DNA of 64,000 bases from Bugula neritina (Eukaryota > Bryozoa > Gymnolaemata > Cheilostomatida > Bugulidae): contig OZ037766.1 in assembly GCA_964035545.1 (NCBI GenBank), positions 6,115,722 to 6,179,721 of the forward strand, read 5' to 3'. Position numbers and translations under genes: made by a program. Under the pieces are notes generated by a model. That model ran no database searches. It saw only the letters and a program-made list of their open reading frames with translations, and had not been told where the DNA came from. Positions 41,401 to 53,900 of this stretch are shown piece after piece (within the stretch, counting starts at the first letter, position 1; each line of letters opens with the position of its first letter).

Positions 41401-44400
41401 AATTTTTAGACCTATTTGCTATTTTAAAATTTTTCCTTTTTAAAAAAAACACTCTTTGTTTTAGTCTGTTTGTACATACTTGAGATTTTAGTCTAAAATA
41501 ACCTGTTAAAACAACGAAAAACACTGATTTGATAACAGTCATAAAAGCTTTTAATGCCACTTACCTTTCGCAATATGTCTGATGTATTTATCTCCCTCAT
41601 CTGCCGTCAGATCAGCAAGGAGTATATGTGTCATCCCGTCTGCAGATCTATCCGCAGTGAGAGCCTTGCCAAGGTCGTTGATGTATGCTTCACTGTCCTT
41701 GAACTTCTTATTAATCCTTTGAAGCTTTTTGTCAAAATAAATATCGGCTTCCTTTCTAGCAACCGAAATAGAGTATGCAATTAAAATGTTGATGATGGTG
41801 CATATTTTATTTTGTATCAGTGCAAGTTACAACAAAGAGCATGAACATCAGGTTGCTATAGGAGAATGATATTTTATAAAACAATGTCCAAACAATACCT
41901 TGCTTCATCAATCTCGTCAAATGCTGACTTTACCTTCTTGAATTTTCTTTTCACCAAGTTTTCAGATAGAATTTTAATTTGAACGGCTATATTTTCCATT
42001 AGTACTGCAAACACGATACAACCAAATTTAATGCTATGAGTCACAAATGGACCATTATTAAACAGTTGGAAAGTAAAACGCTTTTATTGCAATAGTTTAA
42101 AATTTAGAAAAAATATTTCTAGCTCATACAAAAATTTTAAAAAAATGTGTTAGAACAGACTAAAACAATCTATTGCTATTGAATATGCTGTGCTGGCCGA
42201 ATATGACTTTATGACTTATAGTTGTTAGAATGCATTTAAAACTATTACAGATTATTGCATACATACCATCAGCTTGTTCAAACATGGAAAGTGATTCTTC
42301 TAATGATTTAGCTTCTCCAGCATCATTTGCATTTTGCTCAATCTTTTCCAGTTGCTCCATATCCTTACGCAAAATCTCTGTATTTTCTTTTTCACTTTTC
42401 TTGTTATCCGTAGGACTAATGGCATCATTATTTCCCTCTTTTTCGCCTTCTTCGTCACCATCACCTTCTTCATCTTCGCTGTCACTGTCATCACTTCCAT
42501 ACAGCTCAGTAATTATCTCCATTTGTGGACCTAAATCAAAAGTACAGATTAAAATTATAATGCTGCATTTATTTTAATAATTAAGTAGCAAACCTTCCTC
42601 AAACTGTGTGCCTTTAATACTTTTCAGTACCAGTTCCATGCCATTACTTACTGGCTATTCATTTATCAATCTCATCTACTCTAGTGTTACTTTCTCATTT
42701 TTCAAATACACGACATGCAATATATCTTAAAAGCTATTTTATAATACTTACATTTTGATAGGTTTTGATTCACTTCTTGCACAGCTTCTTCTACAAAATT
42801 TAAAAAAAAAACAATTCATTTTTTTAAATATACTGATTGAAAGCCAGCAATTAGATGCTCACGCAAAAAAAATAACTCTGAAAGTAATAGAATAATCAAT
42901 TATAAAATTATAAGAAGACTTCTTATAGATGACTGAAGTATGGACTTACTCAGTACATTGTCCAAAATTGATTCAATGTTCTTTTTATGGTCAACCAGTC
43001 TAAGGTCGTTGAAAAACTCTGAGCGTTCATCGGTGACCCTGACACTCACCACAAGTGAGATGTTTACCGGAATAGCATGCATGCACAGAGCGATGAACTT
43101 GTTGAGATTAGCGTTAGTCTCAGCTAAACTCTCTAGCGAATCAAGGACTAGTACCACAGGTTTGTCCGCACACATGTGTACTTCTGTAAGAATGCTTTTG
43201 AACAAATCGATCATGGCCGACAAACTAGAATTTCCAACAGAGCGAGGAAGAATGGTTGATCCATAAAGCAAGTGCAACTGCTTGCTTATTCCCCTGAGTA
43301 ACTTGGGTAAAGTTTTAGTCAACTCGGTAAGACCACAAAATCTAACTATGCTAACAGAATCTTCACCCATGATCTTTGGTATCTGAGAACATAAAAATGT
43401 TTTGCCTGTTTTGATGCCACCGGATATGATAATTGGAGAGCTTTTAACTTTGGCATCCGATACGATGGCTGCCCGTACTTGGTCTATTTGCTCCTTTCTT
43501 TCAAAAGCATTTTCAGAGATTGTGTGACAGAGGTGCACATGGTTCCAGACATCCATAGTCTCAAATGGCTGTAAGTATACGTGTGGGTTAGTTGCTTTCT
43601 CCTGCTTTTCAATATTGGCACGTCTCTTGTACGCTTTGACAATCGCAGACTCTATTTCTGATACAGTTGATACAGATTTGATGCCCAATGATGCAGCCAT
43701 TTCAGTGTAGTATTTGACAGCTGTAAGAATAAAAACAAAACGTGGACATAAAAACACAGACTTATTGGGTTGATAATATTATTCAGGTGACTATAGTTAT
43801 AAGTGGTAGTAGCGAAAGTCTAAATACACTCATTATTATTATTCACTAGTGAACATTAATGTGCAAATCATACAAAGTTAGAAAGTAATGAATATATAAT
43901 TTGATTGTTATACTAAGCATAGCAAACAAGATATGATTATACATCAACTGACCCGAGTTGCAGATATGTCATGATAACAACTGTTTGAACCAGATTCCTA
44001 ACAAATGGATTTTCAGACATAAAAATGTTAAACTATAGCTGCTGCAACAATTCAAATTTATGTGAGTCAGTTTACTTCATTTAGTACCGGTCACCCGTAC
44101 AGGACTACGACCGTATAGACATGTAATATCAATGCACTAACCATCTATCTTTCCATTGATTGCTTCAATATCAGCAGCCTATAATAAAGATAAAATTATT
44201 TCACACAAACTACCTAAATTTTTATTATATAATAATTAAAATTACTATAGTGATATGCATATGCAATATAATATAAATGTATGGAAAAGATTTCTGGTAA
44301 ATACACCTTACACCAACAAATATAAGTCACACATTTTCTTCAAATTCAATAAATTTTGCACCAAATCAAATGACTAGGATATTAAGATATTCTTAGAATT

Positions 44401-47400
44401 AGAGTGAATAAACGTCTTAATATACCAGGGGTAGCTGCTCATATACATTACTATAGCAGTATATTTACAACCAGTATATTACAGCAACTAATTTACATCA
44501 CTGGTTTACAAGCCAACTATAATCATAATACATCAGAACGTTCACCTAGACATGTCAAAAGTTGAGAACCTTGCTGCTTATGTAAATTTTGAAAACACAG
44601 TTTACAGATATGAATGCTAACACCCTTTCTTTAAAACTACGCAATAATAAAACTCATATATAAGATTATAAAATAACCAATTTAAGAGCATCTATAGTTA
44701 GTACATCACCTCCCATTCTTGAGCCTTTAGGTAGTAAACGTCTGCATCGTGCGCACACGGTTCATAGTAATCTCGAGAAGTCACAGAGTTGGCCGCTATT
44801 GCCAGCTCTTTACTTAGAGAAGGTATTATTTGCCTTGAGACTTGGGGCTTAAAACTTTCCTGCCATAAATGAAGTATTCATTATACAAAATGAAAATAGT
44901 TACAGCAATTTGAGTAATGTAACTTTATTTAAATGATCAAATGGTGTCTCAACTTGTCTCTATTTTATTAACAGGCAACAAAAACTAGTAACAAACTTTA
45001 CCTCTTGAAGTTTTGGCAAGTCTTCTGCTTTCTCAGGATCTTTTGCTTTTTCAGGAGCTTCTGCTTTTTCAGGATCCTCTGCTTTTTCAGTGTCTTCCAC
45101 ACTTTCAGATTGTTTCACTTCTGTAGAATCTTCTGCTTTGTCAGTATTTTCCACATTTTCTGCGTTTTTAGAATTTTCATCGCTTTTAGACTGTTCACTA
45201 ACTTTCAGTAAAGTGAGTACAGACCTTTCCTGGTAATCACTCATAAACTTCTTTAAATCCTTGATGCACATTAGAGACGGAATATGAAGAAAGTTTGCAT
45301 TTATAGACTGGAAAGCTTTTTCCTCCTCAGGTGTTGGACCTAGTAAAATAACAGACGCTAAATAGTAATACTATTTTAGGTAGCAAAATGCGACTAATAA
45401 TAAAATATGAGCATTATAATAAAACATTTCAACTAAAAGCTAAGAAATATGCAAAGCTAAATGTTCACTTGGTTTCACATGCCCAAAAAATGGCATATCA
45501 AAAACAACAGGCGCCAAAGCCTCATGAATCATCTTACTATCAAGTCTAACATCAAGTTATTCCTCCAAGTAATAAGCTTACTCAGTTAAAAATAGTGATA
45601 AAAACTACAAACTGGTTTTTGTCAAAAAGTAATGCAGAAAACTCACTTATAGTGAAAACAGTAACACCTCCTTTCTTTTGTTCTGGTTTAACAAGTGGAT
45701 TTCTATACCATTCTGGGACAACGTAACTAGCTTTGTCTACGTCAGTCTGAATGGTTTCAGCTTTAGCCTGCTCTCTTAGTTTCGCGGCGTTGTCATCACG
45801 CCTCTTAGAGCTCTGGGCACGGCCTCCCTTATCAGGGTAAGAGTAATGAATGTATAAAACTTATTATAAATACAATAGATGGACTCTCTTGTTAACCAAA
45901 ATGAGATTTATTCATGCATGAAACATACCAAAATTATTGATTTCTGCCGAGTTGAAAGTTGTCTTTCCATTGGGGGTTTCTTTTTCTCTCGCAAAACTAC
46001 TTGATTTTCAGAATCATTAATAGTTTGAGGTTCTGTGTTAGCCTGGGAATCATCATTAGCCTGAAAACTGACACCTGATGGTGCCTCATTAGAAACCTCA
46101 GAATTCTCGACTACTTGAGAAGTACTGGAATCGTGCACTTCTTCCGGCGCCTTCTGTTGAATTCCTGGTAGAACTACAAAAAATGCAGAGTGAATTTAAA
46201 CCCACAGTTCTGTAAATGCACAAAAACTTACATAATGTATAAAAGAACAAAAATAAAGTTTTATTAACTGGGATAGGAAGTTTTATATTGAATATATATA
46301 ATAACTCTATAAGTTAAACCTGGAGCTTGTAGGTACTTGCTGCACAAGCACATGATTTACTAATTAATAAATGGTTGCCCAATGGAAATATACATCAAAA
46401 AATAACGTTAGAATAAATTCAACTATTTCTTACACTTTCTAAAAATTTTCTTGAATAAAATTTGTAATTTAAATTGCGACACATCTAACTACCAAAATAC
46501 ACAATAAAACCAAAATTGTTTAGCATCAACCAAATACTGCAGTCCTTTTTACGCATGTGTATGAACAAATGAAAGCACTATTTACTCTGCATATAACAAT
46601 GTTGAAATAAAAGTTGCTGTACCTGGTTTCAAACTAGCTACACTAGAAGTTCTAGTATCAGGGCTACCTTGGCTTTGTCGTCCAACACTTGCTGCAGGAC
46701 TGTCTGTTTTACCTTTAGAGGTCTTGACTGAAGTCACAGTTCTAAAAAACACAGTAGGCCCAGCTGAAATTTTCCTGCAGATACCAGGAACAATTTCATC
46801 ATACTGTGAGCACAAACCTTTTGAATCAGATTGAATATATGTTAAAAATATCTTTAGAGAGTCAAAAAGTATCTGATGAGCAGGATCAATAAAAACATAC
46901 ATCTAAAAATCTAAACACAGTTTGGTAAAGTGATGTGGTACAACGGTCAAGTTTGTTAGTTTAACTTATCTTAGTATACATTAGAAGGTTTTGAAGATGG
47001 CAGTAACCTGATAGTTTCAATTTCACAAATAAACTAAATGAAGTGAAATAAAAGAATAAAATGAATGAAATTCACATTTTTCAGACACATTTTAATATTT
47101 TAGGGATTTGGGGTTAAATAAGATCTAGACAGGAATAGCTAAACTTTCCCATATTCTACACTCATGAAGCATTAGTTGAAATCATATTTCTTATTCTCCA
47201 ATTCAGCATTCATCAACTCACAATGGAGGTGTGACATATACAATACAATTCAACACATAATCAAGGCTTTGTGCAGGATATATAAAATGGCAATATAAGT
47301 GCTAAAAAGAGTGTGGAAACTATACACAGGAAATAAAACTTACCCCTTCAAACTATCACTAAAACAAATAACAGATTCTAAAACTATTTATACTTTACTA

Positions 47401-48841
47401 CGAAAATAACTACTCAAGCTAATAGAAAATAGTGCTTGAATAGTTATTCTATAACTATTTACTCTTGGCAATCAAACAAAATATAAAATACGTAAAACGA
47501 AAGATTGTTGATTGATCAATAAGATTTAAAAGGTATAACTAACTTTTAACCACAAACATTACGTATTTTAATAAATTTTGAATTGCCAAAAATAACCGTG
47601 ACAATCTACATCTAATTTTTCACACCAAATTTACATGTTTTTGTTAAGATTTTTGTGTTTAGGATCCCACGTGTTTTGAGCATAGTACTCGTCATTAGAG
47701 TTCATCTGCAGAGGACGCAACTTGGCTCCTGGCAACAGTTTAGCTCCTGATTTCATGGAAGCAGAACCATTGCTAGTAGTAGAACTCCTTCGCTGAACCT
47801 TTGGAGGCTACAAGAAAATACAAGTAAGCTACGTTACTAGCTATTTGTGCTTAAGCGTTATCACCAACAAAATATCAACAAAAATACACAAGAATAATTC
47901 AAGAGATGATAGAATGTTGTTTAAAGGGTTGAATAAAATATTAATTGATAAAAAAATTATGATGTACTAGTCAGCTATCTTAGTAGTCTAGTGGGTCAGA
48001 ATAAAACATGCAATTAAACAAATAAACTTGATTCCAGTCATTTGAGATTGTTGCCTACTACCACCATTCTCTCGGCATGGTATGAAAAAGAAATAGCAAA
48101 TCTTGAAGTTAGTAGCAAATAAGTATTGTTTCCATTAAACTTTAAACACTAAATAAAAATTTTTTTTCTGCTGCTATTCATGTATACATTTTAATTTTGT
48201 GAATCGATATTAGAAATATGTTGGCAAAACTATATTAGGCTATATTGAATGCTGGAGCTATTTATATTTAATATTGATATTATTATTAAAATAACTACTT
48301 ACCTTTGGCTTGTGAACAACAGTAGAACTTTTGAGATCAACACCTGCAAAAGTTTCATCAAAAATCAATTCTGTCAGTATAATTAAAATTTTATCCGTAA
48401 AACGAAACAATTTAATTAATTTTACAATAAAATGTCACATTATTATGACAGATTAAAAAAATTGCAACTTTTATAAACGGCATAGCTTTTCTAAATCACA
48501 GTGCACTAGCAGTCAATATAATAAAAAATTTATCATAGTACAAGATGTTGCTGGTTACCTGGTACTGTGGATTTAGTAGATGGAGCAGTGATCTTCAGTG
48601 TTGTTGTAGGCTTATTCCACGTGTCTAGTAAGTGAACAAAAATAATCATTTTAATATGGGAGCTTTTGGGTATGGTACTTTTTTCAAATTTTTGTAAGAC
48701 TGAATTTACCATAAAAATTACTAATCACATGAATTAAAAAGGAGTTTATTTATTGTTACCTGTTGAAGTGACACTAGGTTTAGTCTGTGAAACAGGTTTT
48801 TTCACTGTAGGCCTTTGATACCTTGCTGCAGGAGGAGGCAT
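29429..48841 (-). CDS. Large STAND/NACHT-type NTPase with C-terminal propeller-like region
   Basis: Thirty-two exons on the minus strand: 48760-48841, 48559-48624, 48303-48343, 47635-47807, 46623-46741, 45929-46173, 45647-45827, 45002-45339, 44710-44859, 44142-44178, 42950-43720, 42752-42790, 42267-42530, 41899-42004, 41565-41755, 41151-41238, 40412-40556, 39705-39920, 39507-39592, 38380-38744, 38002-38123, 37017-37185, 36417-36598, 35730-35889, 34929-35161, 34408-34617, 34040-34201, 33595-33685, 32870-33153, 32321-32372, 31388-31497, 29429-29695. Phases close throughout to about 1,914 residues. Residues 1-440 are disordered (Pro, Lys/Glu/Ala repeats). Walker A GGIKTGKT lies near 578-585 and Walker B VVLVLD near 666-671, followed by an Asp/Glu-rich insert and a helical part with NPLLLRL as in NACHT proteins. 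From about 1450 to the end, strands such as NIIKLWELTG and VTVWN suggest a beta-propeller. I do not recognise the orthologue; NWD1 or TEP1 relatives are possible. The join of exons 4 and 5 is the least certain. Confidence 0.75.
30541..30870 (+). pseudogene. Reverse transcriptase fragment, Penelope-like type
   Basis: A 105-codon frame in the last intron of the NTPase gene, opposite strand. GLYIDDGLGI matches the catalytic (Y)xDD motif, followed by NKTPKEAENLK, then VIDFLDTTLNLNDRSYPSY and a final HPTNI. This order (YRDDGL, then DFLDVTLNL, then NHPP) is typical of reverse transcriptases in Penelope-like elements. Both ends are cut off and no other domain is present, so it is a relic. Confidence 0.7.
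35889..35965. repeat. 9/12-bp tandem repeat abutting an acceptor of the NTPase gene
   Basis: Words CATAGCAAC and CATAGTAAC/AGTAGCAAC repeat about eight times. On the minus strand the array TATGGTTGC... runs directly into the acceptor TTACAG of exon 24 (border 35889), taking the place of a normal pyrimidine tract. Confidence 0.75.
40080..40125. repeat. CA microsatellite
   Basis: Interrupted (CA)n run in the intron between exons 17 and 18 of the NTPase gene. It has no coding potential. Confidence 0.7.
40959..41156 (-). repeat. 22-bp minisatellite, nine units, carrying a splice donor
   Basis: Nine uninterrupted 22-base units (198 bp exactly). On the minus strand each reads CAACAGGTAGTAGCAGTGTAAT or a close variant. 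The first six bases of the first unit are the end of coding exon 16 (border 41151) and the rest is its donor and intron start, so every unit repeats the exon-intron junction. Confidence 0.93.
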
Positions 48842-50984
48842 TCTTCTTTTAAAAAATAGAACTGTTTCAGTTAAAGTTTCGTGGAACAATTTTTATTAAG
48901 GGAAATGCTTATAACTAGAAATATTAAATGAATTATAACTAATGATGAAAGTGAGGAGGGTAAAACTCTTGTATTAGTGTTTAGCGCCATTAACACAGAA
49001 CCATCTGAAACAAAATTTAGCAAACCCATGAAAAATTGAATATGCATTTAGCTACAACCTAATGTCAAGCAAGTTGGTTGCTAGTCATATTTATATTTAG
49101 TAGCATAAATATTTCAATCGAGCATTAGTGCTGATTTTAAATTATAAATCAAATTATGGAAACTACAGTTAATTGTGAGTATACACTATATGTATAATCA
49201 TTTGAAGATAGTTATAGTAACATTTAGTTTTATAATCACTAATTTTTATGTTTATCATACTATTAGAAATAGTCAATGTCAAACTCAAAGTATCATTATC
49301 ATAGTCACCACTTACATTATTATAATACAATTACATTGATATAGTAATATAAAAAATAATAAAAAATCCAACCATCTATCAAAATGCAATATTGAAAGAT
49401 ATTAAATTCACAATCATTACAATCACAATAGTAATAATCATGATCATCATAGAGTGATCATAATCACCAAAGTCAGTCACTCAGTGTGAATATGATTATG
49501 AATATCAAATTCAATATCACAACTACTTCAACAAACAATATTAAATCATACTAGACTGATTATAAGTATAAACTTATGGATTATGGTTAAGAAATTTATA
49601 ACAGTCATCAAGTTAGGCAAAAACACCATTATTATTTATTTTCGATCTGATTAAAGTGTAAAACCTGATACTCAAACTGAAACTAAAATAATTTTTGTAC
49701 GCCTACAATGATGATCTCAGCCGTTCGAGCTTTGTTGTTAGAAATCATTAAACGACAGTATTATTAGACTAGATTCTCGAGTGCGACTTAAGTTCGTCAA
49801 TGGTTTTTAAAATATAAATAAACTCACCGATAAACTTTTACTAAGAATAAAAACCTACGCTACAGTCAAATAGTGCGTGTTTAATGTTTAGCAGTATCTT
49901 AGCAGCAACTTCGTCGGGTTTTTAAACAAACCATATTTCGTCTATTCGAAATACGACAAAATACAGTAACGACTAAACAAAACTTTGATAAAAGAAGATA
50001 ACTCTGTTGGTTTATTAGCTCTATTAATGGCATAGTTGGCATAATTTCCAATCAATACGACCCAGACTTAAATTCTAAGTATAGCATTTAAAAAAAACCT
50101 TCAAAAAGCTTAAATTATCATACTCCTATCAACTTAGGATTTGAAATACAGGAAGCATCATCGTTTGAACTCCATCAGTTTGCTTGTAGAAAAAACCTAC
50201 TTCTGCATACACTATGAGAAATAGCTAAATACCAACACATGTGTAGAAAAGTCTGATTAGTTCAAAAGTCGTACAATTACTCTATTCAAAAGACCTTGAG
50301 AGCAATGTAAATCCAGAACTTTAATATGTTCAAGTAAAATTGTTCACTATTCATTGCATTTTATTTAATAAACAAATAGGAATGGGCTTCAGGTTGAAAA
50401 AAATCTCATCTAAAATCGTAGTTGAGATATTGTAAAGTTCGATAAAATCAAGAAAAAATTATTGAACTATATGCATCAAGGTGGCTTATGGGCAAAGCAC
50501 CATCCTTAGGTGCTGAACATGAGTACTGCGTATCTACAAATGAAATAATTGATAGTCAATAAATCTACATAACTTTTATTTAATTTTGCAAAATTTGATG
50601 TTACTACCAGTTAATGCAATAATATGTATGTAATATATAAATAAATATAAATTTGCTAAGAAAAAATATCTTAAACTGTAAATTATGCAAATAAAAAACG
50701 TCTTTTTTGAAAAAGTTCTTTCAAAAAGCCTTGTAATCTCACATAAATATTATTATTTATGCCAAATACTTCGACTCCAAACTCAATTCAATAGAATACA
50801 AGAAAAAATAGTAATAAAAGGAAGAAAATACAATATAAACACAATACAATAAATACAACAGGAACACATTGAAACCATTATTGGAAATTTGCTGGAAGAT
50901 TGTAAATAACATGGTATCTGAATTGTAATATAATACAACCAAATACAGATTAGGAGCTCGTCATTCCTTTATAGAATATTCTGA
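48842..50984. other. Intergenic region between the NTPase gene start and NUDT9 end
   Basis: Holds the promoter of the NTPase gene (left end) and the 3' untranslated region of the NUDT9-like gene (right end); both genes read leftward. AT-rich with ATCATNATNATC-type words near 49420-49470. No exon is seen. Confidence 0.55.
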
Positions 50985-53900
50985 TCACCAGTGACAGCCA
51001 TGAATATCAGCTACTTTCTTAATGAAATCCAAATGGCTAGCAAAGAGCTGTAAATCCTGAGAAATATCAACCCATTTCACTCCGATTGCGTCATCACCTG
51101 TTGAAAATCAAGAACAATCAATATTCTATAATAAATAAAACTTGTGCAGTCCAAGCTAAAATTTTAATCGAACAACAAAAAAGTTGATTTGAAGAGCTTT
51201 AGTTGCACGTCTGCAATATTTGTCAAAATATCGTGAAATTTATTAGAAGTTGAATTACACTGATGATTATTAATTTTTTTATTTTTAATTCATTGACAGT
51301 TGAACACAACGCACTTTGAAAGAACAACAATAAGCGTTTTTACAAACTTTATATAGTGTAGGTGATACAATAAGAATTAAAGAATAATCTACAGTCAATA
51401 ATATTATCGCTGAACAATGGTTTCAAACATTAGTCATAAACAACAGTCGTACCAGCATTCAATGTGAAAGCTCCTACAGAATTGCCCGAATCATCATGGA
51501 AGTTGTGTGCTACTGTCTCTATCCAGGAGTTATCTGTGTTACGGGGGTCATCAACATACCCCCTGTACACCTGTTGGATACAATACAATATATTCAAATA
51601 TGTCAAACGACTCTTGAGAGTTGTCTCTTCTACATATTTACATTTTCAGAAACTGACTAAAGAGCTTGTCATCAAACACATAGAAGAAGATGATCATTTT
51701 ATTAATAACTTTCTGAGTCAATGCCCCTCTGGAAGATAATGAACCAGTAAATACAGAGGAGCATGGGGCAGAGATACTTTTTACGCCACCTTGTACATAC
51801 TTTAAATGACATCTTATGTTAAATAATCCTACAGAGTTTTGACTTTTTTCCATTTTTGTTCATGTCTACTTATTAAAGCCAGTATTTACACTGAATGTCT
51901 GTGATATGCAAAAAATCAATCAACCAAATATTTTAGTTTAATTGTGTATAACTTAAAATACATAAGAATCAACAGCAAACACTAACAATAATCATTATCC
52001 CCAGCATATATTGTACTATTATAGGCTAATCTGCACTAACTGACCTCAGTTCCATGTTGAAAGAGGTCATCTACTTGAGTTGTAACTTTCTCAACTTGGT
52101 CAGGGGGAAGCTCTAAGGTGTTCATAGCCTCTTCACTGAACTCTCTTTTCAGTGTAATATTTATATTCTCTCCAGCATCTACCATGCCCTGGACATGGCA
52201 TAATACTTGAGTATAATAATAAATTTTACATTTGTTTGTCTCTTGAAAAAGTGTAACAGTCTTTAAAATGGCAAAACAACTCCAAATGATAACAAGGTAC
52301 AAGATAATTATTGGTTTGAATTCAACTTTAGTATTTCAACTTACACCAGGTACAGCCCACACACCGTGATCTCTTCTCACAATAGCTACAAACTGCAGCA
52401 CTAATTTCTGAGAAACAGGATCAGTTATCTTGTTTCCGGCATCATCTCTCTTCCACCTGCAAAAGAAAACTGAGTAGAGCATTTACATCTGCACTTTACA
52501 TCTGCACTTTACATCTACACTTTACATCTACACTTTACACTTGTGTTTAGCATTTGTACTGACATGTTGAATATACACCTGTGAACTATCACTTTTGCGA
52601 AAACATAATTTTCCCTGAATTGGTGACTAGTCTACTTGTGCACAAGTAACATGGAGAGCTACAGACTTGACATTATGCAGCCACTGTATTAGCGTATAAT
52701 TTCAATACGGTTAAACTATTCTGCCCTTGAAATGAAGTCAATATCAAAAGATTCAGAACCCCAGCCAAGCATACATCAAGAACTGTGGATGCATAATACC
52801 TTTTATCAATTTCTTTCAGAAAAAAAATTCTTTACCCTCTATAACTGTTACCAATATATGATTTGTTTGGGTAGTAGTCAATGTGTGCCAAACAATTAAA
52901 CTTACAGCAAAGTGGCTGTAGCTACCAAAACACTGGCAGAACTACTCTACACTCTTTTATGGTTTATATTTAGTGTACAAGGAACTAGTGGTTTAGTAAA
53001 CACAAGGCCAGTGGTTTGAAATCCAGTGAAAACCATTGACGATGTTAGGAAAAGTCATAATTGCTGCTGTGCCACATATGAATAAGTTCTTAGCCTGCTT
53101 TAAAAAACCCTTTTCATCAGGAGCTCCCACAAGGATAGTGACTATAAACCCACATGAGTGTTATTTATCGTACTACAAATTTGAGTAACAGTTAACATAA
53201 TTTTAAAAAGGGTAAAATCACATTTAGTTGAAATTAAAGTTATTAAAATAAATAAAGGCTAACAATTGAGTTACAGTAACTTTAAATAACACACCAACAA
53301 ATAGAAGGTGACAAGAGCAACATATCCAACACACAAACACAATATGGTGTTAGCTAGCCAATTAGTCCGCCATTACATTGTTTGTATAACGCATTGTATT
53401 TTGCTATCATTGCCATATCTACTCATACCCAGATCTAATATAGTAATACATGTATATACAGGTTTATTAGCTGTGACATTTGCATGGCAACATAACAAGC
53501 TATATTATATGTATGTATATTAACTATGATTTTAAAAAACAACCTTAAGTTCAGAAATAAAATCATGAAATACTCGTAGAAAAAGCAGAATGGTTTATAT
53601 CACCAAGTAATTTAGGCTGCTGTCTGATGAAGCAAACACACTACTTGATGACTCACCTGGTAACTATCGGATCAGCAGCGTGGTTAGGTCCCCACTTGCC
53701 CAGCGTCCCTCTACCTTTAAGACCTGTTCTACCAACCGGGTTTCTAAAGAATACAGGTTCAGGAAATTTAGGTGCCATAACTAGGTAAAGTAAAAAAGTT
53801 GTCCCTACACAATCTTAGCCTTAAGATCAGGAGTTACAATGTGATGTAGTCTTAGCCATAGTAATAAATTTGGGAATCCACTGATATAAATTATAAGTGA

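Noticed and set aside
42230-42577. Plus-strand Ser-rich frame
   Set aside because: It is the antisense shadow of the acidic exon 13 of the NTPase gene.
46742-46902. ATG-starting extension upstream of NTPase exon 5
   Set aside because: Joining exon 4 to an acceptor at 46902 breaks the frame and meets a stop; the internal acceptor before 46741 keeps phase.
53744-53780. Upstream acceptor for NUDT9 exon 3
   Set aside because: It gives a stop shortly after the join, whereas the acceptor before 53743 restores the conserved NPVGRTG segment.
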